7,697 nt of DNA from Planctomycetaceae bacterium (GTDB taxonomy: Bacteria > Planctomycetota > Planctomycetia > Planctomycetales > Planctomycetaceae), in assembly GCA_020426125.1 (NCBI GenBank), contig JAGQQQ010000785.1, positions 1 through 7,697 of the forward strand. The letters run 5' to 3'. A model generated the notes under the pieces. That model did no database searches. It was not told the DNA's origin and saw only the letters and a program-made list of their open reading frames with translations. A program made the position numbers and the translations under genes. Positions within the stretch are counted from its first letter, which is position 1. Every line of letters starts with the position of its first letter. Of this stretch, positions 1-6,032 are shown in pieces.

Positions 1-82
1 TGACCGCGGCTAAGACCACCAGAAAGATGATGGGTTGGAGAGTCCGGGCGGATTTTTTCTCCGGATTGGGTGTGGAGTTCAT
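1..82 (-). CDS. N-terminus of a membrane-anchored protein (partial)
   Basis: The first 27 codons of a minus-strand gene start with ATG at 82-80 and run off the left edge. The visible protein has a short polar, basic N-terminus (MNSTPNPEKKSART) followed by the start of a hydrophobic stretch (LQPIIFLVVLAAV, residues 15-27). This is the layout of a single N-terminal membrane anchor with the rest of the protein outside the membrane. An AGG lies 7 nt upstream of the ATG, an acceptable ribosome-binding site. The gene follows the small exported protein at 207-710 on the same strand with a 124-nt gap, so the two may be co-transcribed. A HlyD/CusB-type efflux adaptor would fit this N-terminus and this kind of neighbour, but that is a guess because the diagnostic domains lie outside the window. 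The start call is reasonably safe; the function is unknown. Confidence 0.6.
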   Translation of the reverse strand, partial: MNSTPNPEKKSARTLQPIIFLVVLAAV

Positions 83-206
83 GAGAGTGCCTGCTGTTTC
101 AAGCGAGAAGCGAAGAAATGGCAGGTGACGCGCGAGATCAATCGCGAGCAGAGTGAGCAACTCCGTCAATCACCGGCCGGAACAAGAGGGCGCGGTTGGC
201 GGATGT

Positions 207-710
207 TTAGCAACGGGAGACGCACAACAGCGTGCCCAACCCTCGTTGAGCCGCGAGTTCTCCGTAGAAAGTTTGCCTGAGCGCGGGCAAAGAGGCCGTG
301 GTCAGATGCACGGACAGCGGATCGAGAGCGTCGAAGTTGAAAAAGTCCGCACCGACAGGCTCCGTACTCGTCAAAGAGAGGTCCAGCACGGTCGTCGTGG
401 CGGGCACAACGGGCTGCTCCTCGTCTTCCCCGTCTTGAGTGGGAACGGGAAATCCGGCGCCGCGAGCAATCTCTTTGACAGTCGCAAAGTGCAGGTGCCA
501 CTCAACGGGTGGCTGCACCATGTTCGGGTGACAGACCGTCACGTGTTGGCCTAGCAGGGGAGTCCCGTCGGCCAAAGCATGTTGGTGGAACCAAGGGAGA
601 GGTCCATACCAGAGGGTCAAACACTGAAAAAGCACAAACCACCCTCGACATGCACTCCGAATGCATGCGGGACATCGCTGAAATCTTTTCCGATCGCGGC
701 GTTTGTACAT
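207..710 (-). CDS. small exported protein with paired histidines, unknown function
   Basis: A 167-residue protein of unrecognised family. From the ATG at 710, residues 1-23 are basic and Cys-containing. A hydrophobic aromatic stretch follows (WFVLFQCLTLWYGPLPWF, about 24-41), ending in HQHALA-DG (42-49), which resembles a signal peptide with an Ala-x-Ala-like cleavage site. The mature part carries His42/His44, QHVTVCHP (56-62) and EWHLHF (70-75), then an acidic linker (about 93-99) and a C-terminal domain with FFNFDALDPLS (123-133). The spaced histidines and Cys60 could bind a metal; that is inference. The ATG has no clear ribosome-binding site. An in-frame GTG at 635-633 has GAGG 7 nt upstream, but starting there would remove the basic n-region, so 710 is kept provisionally. 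A promoter-like sequence lies directly upstream. Small secreted proteins with a Pro-His-rich leader are common in planctomycetes, often without assigned function. Overlapping frames at 166-501 and 502-765 are shadows. Confidence 0.68.
   Translation of the reverse strand: MYKRRDRKRFQRCPACIRSACRGWFVLFQCLTLWYGPLPWFHQHALADGTPLLGQHVTVCHPNMVQPPVEWHLHFATVKEIARGAGFPVPTQDGEDEEQPVVPATTTVLDLSLTSTEPVGADFFNFDALDPLSVHLTTASLPALRQTFYGELAAQRGLGTLLCVSRC
649..667. repeat. CATGCA/TGCATG inverted repeat near the start of the small exported gene
   Basis: Perfect 6-bp arms CATGCA (649-654) and TGCATG (662-667) flank a 7-nt loop. If translation starts at ATG 710, the hairpin lies inside the first 20 codons, where the protein reads CPACIRSAC. 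If it starts at GTG 635, the hairpin is in the leader 2 nt upstream of the GAGG ribosome-binding site (646-643), where it could affect initiation. The pairing is seen; any role is inference. Short palindromes of this size also arise by chance. Confidence 0.3.
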
Positions 711-745
711 GGGTTGAATGGTTAGGAGTCAACAAGTGATCCGGA

Positions 746-775
746 ATTATGGACCATATCCTCATCGAGAGTCAA
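746..775 (-). promoter_or_regulatory. sigma70-like promoter for the small exported gene
   Basis: On the minus strand, TTGACT (775-770) matches the -35 consensus at 5 of 6 positions. After an 18-nt spacer, CATAAT (751-746) matches the -10 consensus at 5 of 6. The predicted transcript would start near 739, about 28 nt before the ATG at 710. Position and orientation fit the gene downstream. It was found by reading only, and consensus strength in this organism is not established. Confidence 0.5.
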
Positions 776-1362
776 TTGTCATTCGAAATTCTGGGGTCAT
801 GTCTCTTGATTCGAACTCCGAGAGTCGACAAGGAGAACGATCGGCCTTGCCTGAATCGTGATCATCGAAACAGATCGCTCCCCGACTAAGAGGATTGTTC
901 TTTGCTTGCCGTTCGTGACGGAGTTTTTTTCCGTTTCGGGTAGCCCTTCCATACCGCCACTTGGGCGAGAATCCCGGCACCGACTACGACTTCGTTCCCG
1001 TGTCCGTTGGGGATTGAACACCATGTCCCCCGGGGCGTTCCGCTGTTGACTTTCCTCCGGTGGGGGCGTTGGCGCCGAGCCCCCTTGGCATCCGGCTCAA
1101 TGTTAGCCTTGGTTGTGCCCTGCGCGTCACTGTTCCCGTCCCGAGGGAATTCGGGGACAAAAGTCTTATTCGCACTTCGGCGTTGGGGCAGGTCGTCACC
1201 GACTCGCTCAACTTCTCAGGCCCGAACTTCGGTCGATTCCATTGCTATTGACTCGAAGCACATCGCATCCCTCCTTAGGATTCGCTTAGGCCATAATATT
1301 CATGCCTCCGAGTTCCGGACATCCCTCCAAACTCTCCACTGACGATCGTGGCGTACGCACCC
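776..1362. other. gene-free stretch, possibly decayed coding DNA
   Basis: No convincing intact gene is seen on either strand. The open frames here have no recognisable domain. One minus-strand item stands out: AAGGAGG (1276-1270), 6 nt before an ATG at 1263-1261. That ATG opens a frame that reaches TGA at its 16th codon (1218-1216) and then stays open to TAG at 888-886, 126 codons in all. The sequence after the TGA is rich in Lys and Arg and resembles no family I know. A T-run with weak flanking complementarity near 918-933 does not make a convincing terminator. It may be the degraded 3' part of the gene whose 5' end is at 1363-1506, or unrelated DNA. Confidence 0.4.
1062..1084. repeat. GC-rich hairpin in the gene-free stretch
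   Basis: GGGGGC (1062-1067) pairs perfectly with GCCCCC (1079-1084) around an 11-nt loop that itself contains the palindrome GGCGCC. No T-run follows on either strand, so it is not a standard intrinsic terminator. It could be part of a structured RNA or a relic of coding DNA; nothing nearby decides between these. Confidence 0.35.
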
Positions 1363-1506
1363 TCACGAACAGAGGTCAGGTGGTTGGAATGTGACATGGT
1401 TGGGGCCACCCCGCTTCAGCTTACGTCGAATCTCTTCACGGCATCCGGGGAACTCGTTCGAGACGCATGAGACGAAAATCTTGAACGTATCATCTTCGGC
1501 TGACAT
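1363..1506 (-). pseudogene. 5' fragment of a DUF4062-like gene
   Basis: From ATG 1506-1504 the minus strand encodes 47 residues before TGA at 1365-1363. Residues 8-37 (FKIFVSCVSNEF, then REEIRRKLKRGG) look like the first strand and helix of the DUF4062 domain. That domain usually begins with a hydrophobic strand ending in FVSS/FISC, followed by an Arg/Glu-rich helix, and runs on for roughly 80 or more residues. DUF4062 sits at the N-terminus of large multidomain proteins, including NLR-like and TPR-containing ones, some tied to defence or signalling. Here the frame stops soon after VTFQ and no continuation of the domain is recognisable in any frame, so the gene appears truncated by deletion or frameshift. 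A promoter-like sequence at 1582-1610 points into it, and GGGG lies 6 nt before the ATG. An upstream in-frame ATG at 1518 is a possible alternative start. Family assignment is from memory of motif shape and is moderately sure. Confidence 0.5.
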
Positions 1507-1581
1507 GGCTGACCCCATTCGACATTCTGGAACGGATGCGCGGCACGCTGGAGGTCCATCGGTTGTGGCTGGCCTCTGGTC

Positions 1582-1610
1582 AGAATACGTCACCTGTCTT
1601 CAATTCTCAA
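1582..1610 (-). promoter_or_regulatory. sigma70-like promoter upstream of the DUF4062 fragment
   Basis: Minus-strand TTGAGA (1610-1605, 5 of 6 consensus positions), a 17-nt spacer, and TATTCT (1587-1582, 4 of 6) lie about 75 nt upstream of the ATG at 1506. The local sequence is more A/T-rich than its surroundings. This supports the idea that a transcribed minus-strand gene once began here. Confidence 0.4.
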
Positions 1611-1748
1611 AAATTGCTCAATCCATTCTAACTCTTTTCAACGTGCTAGAGATCTTGATCAATTCCTCGCAGAATACGGACAGTCGCCTTGGTCGCCATT
1701 TCACGTTGTCCCGTTGCGCGGGATGAGTCATTGCGGGAGGTGCTACGA
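1611..1748. other. intergenic region upstream of the DUF2784 gene
   Basis: An A/T-enriched stretch (about 1611-1675) is followed by more G/C-rich sequence leading to the ribosome-binding site of the DUF2784 gene. It must hold that gene's promoter if the gene is transcribed alone, but I could not find a convincing -35/-10 pair on the plus strand. Minus-strand open sequence here is not recognisable as protein. Confidence 0.4.
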
Positions 1749-2162
1749 ATGTCCGTATTTTATCGCGTGGCCGCAGATTTTGTTTTGGTGGCTCACTTTG
1801 CCTATGTGGGATTTGTCTTGTTTGGACAACTGGCGATCCTGTTGGGAATGGCCCTGAAGTGGAATTGGACCCGCCACCCCAAGTTCCGGATCTTGCATCT
1901 GACAATGATCGGGATCGTCGTCGTGGAAACGCTCGTCGGGATCACCTGCCCGCTCACGATCTGGGAACAGCGGCTCCGGGAATGGGCCGGTCAGGCGACT
2001 TATTCAGGAGACTTCATCGCTAACTGGCTTCATGATGTCCTGTTCATCGACGCCCCACCTTGGGCGTTCACGGTCGCCTATTTAGCGTTCGGAGCCGCCG
2101 TGTTGCTGTCTTTCATCTTCTATCCGCCGAAGAAGGCGCATTCCCCGGAGCCAACGGCCTAA
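1749..2162 (+). CDS. DUF2784 family membrane protein
   Basis: A 137-residue inner-membrane protein with the hallmarks of DUF2784, a family of unknown function. It has an N-terminal helix with the pattern ADFVLVAHFAYVGFVLFG (residues 9-26), a second helix ending in TLVGITCPLTIWEQ (61-74), then the conserved segment LREWAGQATYSGDFI (76-90) and a third helix (about 106-124) before a short polar tail. Length fits the family. The ATG at 1749 is chosen over an upstream in-frame start at 1689 because GGGAGG (1735-1740) lies 8 nt before it and the protein then begins as family members do. It faces the DUF2062 gene tail to tail across 52 nt and has no same-strand neighbour in an operon arrangement. 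What it does is not known; the conserved Cys-Pro-Leu-Thr motif is a feature of the family rather than a demonstrated active site. Confidence 0.93.
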   Translation: MSVFYRVAADFVLVAHFAYVGFVLFGQLAILLGMALKWNWTRHPKFRILHLTMIGIVVVETLVGITCPLTIWEQRLREWAGQATYSGDFIANWLHDVLFIDAPPWAFTVAYLAFGAAVLLSFIFYPPKKAHSPEPTA

Positions 2163-2214
2163 GAACGGACAGCACTCCCGAACCGGGGAGAAAAACGAGA
2201 GCATGAATGGCCGC

Positions 2215-2901
2215 TTAGGATGCAGGCTTGGCCATGTGCTTGTGGCGGCGATGGGCTTGGACCCGTTCCGTTAAGCGGCGGATGACCAGATACGACAGAA
2301 GTCCGAAAAACAGTCCAACCAGCAGAGACCCAATCAGCAGAGGAGTGCCGACCGTAAAAAAGATGGCCCGCAAACTCCGCTGCCATTCTGAAAAGGTCGT
2401 GTATTGGAACAGTCGGGCAAACTCTTCCTGGGAAACGGTTTCTTTGAGAAACATGGTTCCCAGCCGGTAGTTGAACCAGTAAATGGGGACCATCGTGAAC
2501 GGATTTGAGAGATACACGGCAATCAGGCCCGCCACCCGATTGAAGTGAAACAGCCGCGATGTCAGAAACGCGATCAGCATCACAAGGACCATCTGGACGC
2601 CGACGGTCGGAGTGAAGGCGACAAAGATGCCGATTGCTGTCCCCAAAGCAATCGAGTGCGGCGTATCATCCAACATCAATATTGCCCGGACCCACTGACG
2701 GGGGTCGAGCCACCAAGCAAGCTTCGAACGCCAAGACCGGCGGGTATGCAAATCTTTGTCCACGCTGATTTCGGTCGGAGGCGACTCGCAGTGTGTTGAG
2801 GGCTCTGGAATCAGCGACCGCCGATGTCCTTCTCGACAATGCCGGTGAAGACGGTCCTCTGTTCGGACAGAGTGAGTCGCACTATCTTCCATCACTCTCA
2901 A
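2215..2901 (-). CDS. DUF2062 domain membrane protein
   Basis: A 228-residue protein whose residues about 58-212 form a DUF2062 domain. An amphipathic lead-in (WWLDPRQWVRAIL, 63-75) precedes the diagnostic SIALGTAIGIFVAFTPTVG (83-101), a further hydrophobic segment (104-114), the conserved LSNPFTMVPIYWFNYRLG (131-148) and a final membrane segment (about 180-206). The tail is basic and His-rich (QAHRRHKH). Function is unknown; related domains occur alone or at the end of some glycosyltransferases, so a membrane or envelope role is plausible. The first 57 residues are polar and look unconserved. The start is uncertain: TTG 2901 has GGGAG 6 nt upstream, while ATG 2892 and GTG 2895 in the same frame have poorly spaced sites. 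An internal GTG before DKDLHTRR would give a shorter form with no visible ribosome-binding site. It lies 91 nt after the thioredoxin gene and may share its transcript. Confidence 0.88.
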   Translation of the reverse strand: MRVMEDSATHSVRTEDRLHRHCREGHRRSLIPEPSTHCESPPTEISVDKDLHTRRSWRSKLAWWLDPRQWVRAILMLDDTPHSIALGTAIGIFVAFTPTVGVQMVLVMLIAFLTSRLFHFNRVAGLIAVYLSNPFTMVPIYWFNYRLGTMFLKETVSQEEFARLFQYTTFSEWQRSLRAIFFTVGTPLLIGSLLVGLFFGLLSYLVIRRLTERVQAHRRHKHMAKPAS

Positions 2902-2963
2902 ACCGAACTCCCAAATCCCGTTTTGTACCCAATTGCAGTCAGAATGGTCTTATCAACCGCATC

Positions 2964-2980
2964 GGAGAAACTTGTTCTCC
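2964..2980 (-). terminator. hairpin after the thioredoxin gene, possible weak terminator
   Basis: GGAGAA (2964-2969) and TTCTCC (2975-2980) form a perfect 6-bp stem with a 5-nt loop, 12 nt downstream of the thioredoxin stop codon on the minus strand. There is no T-run after it, so full intrinsic termination is unlikely. It could lower readthrough into the DUF2062 gene or protect the 3' end of an mRNA. Confidence 0.28.
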
Positions 2981-2992
2981 AAGTTGCGAGAA

Positions 2993-3661
2993 TCAGGGCT
3001 GCTTCATCAGCTTTTCAACGACCGGCAGGATTTGCCCCGCATAAGTGAACTCGCCCGGATCGTTGGGATCCGGAAATGTCGCCACCTTCTCACCATCTCG
3101 ACCGAAAACATAGACAACAGGAATCGACGCCTGATCGATCTTTTGCTGAAACATGGTCTCAGAGTCTGTGGAGAGCAACACATTTTCGCAGGACGCATTC
3201 AATTTCTGAAGGACTCCCAGAACTTTTTCCCGAAACGACTCGACAGGCTCATCGTCAAAACCCTGATAATCGAGCGAAACGGAAATACACGCAACGTCGT
3301 CACCATGTTCTTGATGGAGTTTCACGAGATTGGGGAGTTCCTCAAGGCAGGGGGGGCAGTAGGTCGCCCAGAGATCCATCACGACGATCTTCCCCTTGTG
3401 TTTGTCGACCAGGGCTCGGGCGGCTTCCCACTCCATGATTTGCAGGGAAACCTCGGACTCTTCCTTTCCCTTCGGCTCCGCCGGTTCGGGTTCCTCGGAT
3501 TGCCCGGGGGGAGCCAGTTCCGGTTCGCCAAGTTCAGGGGAAACCGCGCCACCCGCTCCAGGAACCTCTGTGTCATTTGGAGCAGGGGCCGGTTCGTTTG
3601 AGCAGCCAGCCCCGAACAGGCAGCAGGCGAGCATCGCCACCATCGAAAATCGGAATGTCAT
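2993..3661 (-). CDS. TlpA/ResA-like thioredoxin-fold lipoprotein
   Basis: A 222-residue exported thiol-disulfide oxidoreductase. Residues 1-20 are a signal peptide ending in LFGAGC. Cys20 is the likely lipid attachment site, although Gly at -3 is not the usual lipobox residue. Residues 21-70 are a Pro/Glu/Gly-rich linker. The thioredoxin fold follows (about 73-222), with strand KIVVMDLWATYCPPC (91-105) holding the CxxC redox pair Cys102/Cys105 and a cis-proline at IPVVYVF (Pro181). WATYCPPCLEELP is the usual shape of TlpA/ResA/AhpC-TSA-type proteins acting outside the cytoplasmic membrane in disulfide reduction or cytochrome maturation; the partner here is unknown. ATG 3661 is chosen over GTG 3685 because AGGAGG (3673-3668) sits 6 nt before it. 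It follows leuB by 69 nt on the same strand and precedes the DUF2062 gene. Extra cysteines (13, 14, 125, 158) are present. Confidence 0.93.
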   Translation of the reverse strand: MTFRFSMVAMLACCLFGAGCSNEPAPAPNDTEVPGAGGAVSPELGEPELAPPGQSEEPEPAEPKGKEESEVSLQIMEWEAARALVDKHKGKIVVMDLWATYCPPCLEELPNLVKLHQEHGDDVACISVSLDYQGFDDEPVESFREKVLGVLQKLNASCENVLLSTDSETMFQQKIDQASIPVVYVFGRDGEKVATFPDPNDPGEFTYAGQILPVVEKLMKQP

Positions 3662-3667
3662 GGTCAA

Positions 3668-3673
3668 CCTCCT
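3668..3673 (-). promoter_or_regulatory. consensus ribosome-binding site deciding the thioredoxin start
   Basis: A perfect AGGAGG on the minus strand lies 6 nt before ATG 3661. It falls inside the longer reading frame that starts at GTG 3685, so it argues for the shorter protein, which then begins directly with a signal peptide. Confidence 0.8.
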
Positions 3674-3730
3674 GCGTGAATCCACTGCTCGAAGAGCGAG
3701 GAATCCAACCGTTCTCGAATTTTAATTTGT

Positions 3731-4819
3731 CTAACTGCCCAAGGCCTTCAGAACCTCGTCGCCCATGGCGGTCGTGGACAGCCATTCGGCTCCCTTGTCC
3801 GCGATATCCTTGGTCCGCAGTCCCGCCGCGAGGACTTGATCAACGGCCGCTTCGATGGCCGCCGCTTCCTCTTCCAACTTCAGAGAATGCCGAAGCATCA
3901 TGGCCGATGCCAAAATTGTCGCCAACGGATTCGCAATCCCCTGACCCGCGATATCGGGAGCGGAGCCATGAATCGGTTCGTACAGACCGGGACCATCGCT
4001 GCCGATCGACGCGGAGGGGAGCAACCCCATCGATCCGGGGAGCATCGATCCTTCATCGGTCAGAATGTCTCCGAAAATGTTGTTCGTCACAATGACATCG
4101 TAATAAGTTGGCTTCGAGATCAGATGCATGGCCATCGCATCCACCAAGACGACCTCGTATTTCAGGTCCGGGTATTCCTCCTTCATCACACGTGCCGCGA
4201 CGCGACGCCAAAGTCGTGACGCTTCCAAAACGTTGGCTTTGTCGACGGACGTCACATGCCCGGAACGCCCCTTGGCCGCCTCGGCTGCGAGTCGGACCAC
4301 ACGTTCAATCTCGTGCGTCGAATAGACTTCCGTACTAAAGGCGGTTTCCGTGCCATCATCATGTTTTGTAAGGCCCGAATCCCCGAAGTAAATCCCGCCC
4401 GTCAATTCTCGTACGAACAGGATGTCCGTTCCTGCGACAATGTTTCGTTTGAGTGGCGAGGCGTCGACCAGAACATCGTAGGCTTTGACCGGTCGCAAGT
4501 TCGCGAACAGACCCATCTCCTTACGGATTTTTAACAGCCCCGCTTCGGGCCGCGTCTTCGCGTTGGGATCGTCCCATTTCGGTCCGCCCACAGCCCCCAG
4601 CAAAACGGCATCAGATGCCTGACAGGCTTTGAGCGTGGCATCGGGAAGGGGATCACCGAAGTCATCGATCGCATTCCCGCCAATCGGGCACGATTCGAAG
4701 GCAAACTCGTGGCCAAACTTCTGAGCCACTGCCACCAGCACCCGCTGGGCCTCGGCTGTGACTTCCGGTCCAATCCCGTCGCCGGGCAGCAAGACGATCT
4801 TCGCGTTCACAATCTTCAC
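3731..4819 (-). CDS. leuB: 3-isopropylmalate dehydrogenase
   Basis: A cytoplasmic, NAD-dependent enzyme of leucine synthesis. It oxidises and decarboxylates (2R,3S)-3-isopropylmalate to 2-oxoisocaproate using a divalent metal. The 362-residue product is full length for the family. Counting from GTG 4819, it shows LLPGDGIGPEV (10-20), the substrate-binding arginines in LLKIRKEMGLFANLRP (Arg99, Arg109) and RELTGGIYFG (Arg137; LeuB-typical), catalytic Lys194 in SVDKANVL, Asp227 in LVDAMAM, metal-binding Asp251 and Asp255 in NNIFGDILTDE, and the NAD site GLYEPIHGSAPDIAGQG (278-294). The Glu-x-Leu-Thr-Gly-Gly form favours isopropylmalate over isocitrate or tartrate dehydrogenase. GTG 4819 and GTG 4810 are both possible starts with weak ribosome-binding sites; a frame extension to GTG 4876 adds residues unlike the family. 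leuA and leuCD are not nearby. It is the first gene of the minus-strand run and diverges from the TIM-barrel gene. Confidence 0.97.
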   Translation of the reverse strand: MKIVNAKIVLLPGDGIGPEVTAEAQRVLVAVAQKFGHEFAFESCPIGGNAIDDFGDPLPDATLKACQASDAVLLGAVGGPKWDDPNAKTRPEAGLLKIRKEMGLFANLRPVKAYDVLVDASPLKRNIVAGTDILFVRELTGGIYFGDSGLTKHDDGTETAFSTEVYSTHEIERVVRLAAEAAKGRSGHVTSVDKANVLEASRLWRRVAARVMKEEYPDLKYEVVLVDAMAMHLISKPTYYDVIVTNNIFGDILTDEGSMLPGSMGLLPSASIGSDGPGLYEPIHGSAPDIAGQGIANPLATILASAMMLRHSLKLEEEAAAIEAAVDQVLAAGLRTKDIADKGAEWLSTTAMGDEVLKALGS

Positions 4820-5042
4820 TCGTGTTTGCCAAAGGGAACAGTCGCGGAAGAAAACGGAGCAAGAACCCGTCGGCACGCGACTTCAACAGCAGTTTTTAGA
4901 AAGAGAATTTTAACGGGACCGCAGCCAACACGCCACCTCCCCCGAGAATCCCGACCTCGCAAATCCCCCGTTTGCCTTTCCTGGTCGCGTGCGGTACCGT
5001 CGTCAGACAACAACAAAGGCTGATTCGTTCTCGGGAACCTCC
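4820..5042. promoter_or_regulatory. divergent intergenic region between leuB and the TIM-barrel gene
   Basis: This 223-nt region must serve both divergent genes. It is mostly G/C-rich with one A/T-rich island at about 4890-4912. On the minus strand this island contains TAAAAT (4912-4907), a 5-of-6 match to the -10 hexamer, which would give leuB a leader of about 80 nt. No matching -35 lies at 16-18 nt, so the call is weak. I saw no leucine-rich leader peptide, T-box or terminator/antiterminator pair. The ribosome-binding site for the plus-strand gene is a GGGA about 6 nt before ATG 5043. Confidence 0.35.
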
Positions 5043-5984
5043 ATGAAAACTGCGCTCTATGGCTCCATTGGCTGGAAGCACCCCTTTGGCATTTTTCAGG
5101 TTCTGGAGTGGGCTTCACAATTCGGATGGGACTGCGTCGACGCCCGGGGGATGACGGTCGACATCCCTGGAGGTCCCCAGAAGCAGTTGCTCGCGTTCGG
5201 CTACGATATGCTCGGCCCGCGCCAGATTCGACCGACGGCCCGTCCGCAGCTGCGGAACCGATGCGAAAAACTGGGCATCCCGATCATCTGCATTTACTGC
5301 CCCAGCCCCGTGAACCTCCAAGGAGAACTGGGAGAACAAGGCCAGCAACTCTTCCGGGAGTTTGTCGACCTCGCGGCGGAAACGGGTGTCGAATGGATCC
5401 GGGCGATCAACAACACCACCGAGTCTTACTCCGGAAGCTCCTTTTCTTCCGAGCAAGCCTTCTCACGGACCGTCGTTGGCTTGCAGAAAGTCGGCAAATA
5501 TGCCTCCGACCGCGGCGTCGGGATCCTGATCGAGAACAATGAGAATACGACCACCTTCTCCGCCGACACCCTGCTGGAGATGAAGTCCGCCGTGGGGGAT
5601 ATCGCCCGCATCGGGATCGCCTACGACGCAGTCAATGCGTACTTTCAGGGGCTGGATCCGGTGGCCGAGATGGAAAAACTCTCGGGACAAATCGACGTCC
5701 TGCATCTGAAGAATGTCAAGCGGCATACCGACCCGACGTTTGCTTACCTTCCTCGCGGAGATGCCAGTTATGAATGGGCGTCTCTCGCCGCAGGGGATCT
5801 CGATTGGCAGCGTTTGTTGAGGCTGGCCGTCCAAGGCGGGTTCGATGGTCCCCTCACTTTTGAATACGTGAACCCCTTCAAAGGCATGCCCCCCGACTAC
5901 TGGACCATCCTCCGCGAGCCTGAAGAAGCCGCGGAGACTGAGTCGCGATACCTCCGCGACCTCATTGTCAGCGTCAAAGGTTGA
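5043..5984 (+). CDS. sugar phosphate isomerase/epimerase-like TIM-barrel enzyme
   Basis: A 313-residue protein of the xylose isomerase-like TIM-barrel family (AP endonuclease 2 superfamily), which includes sugar isomerases, epimerases and related metal enzymes. The four expected metal ligands are seen at the ends of barrel strands: Glu164 in GILIENN, Asp195 in GIAYDAVNAY, His221 in VLHLKNVK and Glu274 in LTFEYVNP. The N-terminus (ALYGSIGWKHPFGIFQVLEW, 4-23) carries the first strand and helix, and GVEWIRAINN (115-124) is another typical strand. No signal peptide is seen, so it is probably cytoplasmic. The substrate cannot be named. ATG 5043 is preferred to an upstream in-frame start at 4989 because the protein then begins as the family does. 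The next gene follows after 48 nt on the same strand, suggesting co-transcription; planctomycetes carry many such paralogs, often in carbohydrate-use clusters. Confidence 0.93.
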   Translation: MKTALYGSIGWKHPFGIFQVLEWASQFGWDCVDARGMTVDIPGGPQKQLLAFGYDMLGPRQIRPTARPQLRNRCEKLGIPIICIYCPSPVNLQGELGEQGQQLFREFVDLAAETGVEWIRAINNTTESYSGSSFSSEQAFSRTVVGLQKVGKYASDRGVGILIENNENTTTFSADTLLEMKSAVGDIARIGIAYDAVNAYFQGLDPVAEMEKLSGQIDVLHLKNVKRHTDPTFAYLPRGDASYEWASLAAGDLDWQRLLRLAVQGGFDGPLTFEYVNPFKGMPPDYWTILREPEEAAETESRYLRDLIVSVKG

Positions 5985-6032
5985 GGGGGAATCGTGGCCA
6001 TCCGTGGTGTCTCGGAAAGTGGAGAAATTAAG

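Noticed and set aside
131..146. CGCGA/TCGCG hairpin between the two left-edge genes
   Set aside because: It is a 5-bp stem without a T-run or a partner motif. It could be a weak terminator or chance, and nothing supports a specific role.
800..835. A TTCGAAC sequence resembling a tRNA T-loop
   Set aside because: The flanking bases do not form a 5-bp T-stem on either strand and no other tRNA arms are present.
1021..1060. GGAGGAAAGTC on the minus strand, resembling the conserved 5' region of RNase P RNA
   Set aside because: Only about ten bases match. The GTCCGGGCT continuation and the other conserved regions are absent.
1007..1342. Plus-strand open frame of 111 codons
   Set aside because: It has no ribosome-binding site, recognisable domain or protein-like composition, and other frames are equally open there.
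2175..2195. CTCCC/GGGAG hairpin with a run of five A between the convergent DUF2784 and DUF2062 genes
   Set aside because: For either strand the T-run is absent or on the wrong side of the stem, so it is not a standard intrinsic terminator, and a 5-bp stem is common by chance.
2933..3601. Plus-strand frame of 222 codons opposite the thioredoxin gene
   Set aside because: It is antisense to a gene with a clear CxxC thioredoxin fold and matches no known family.
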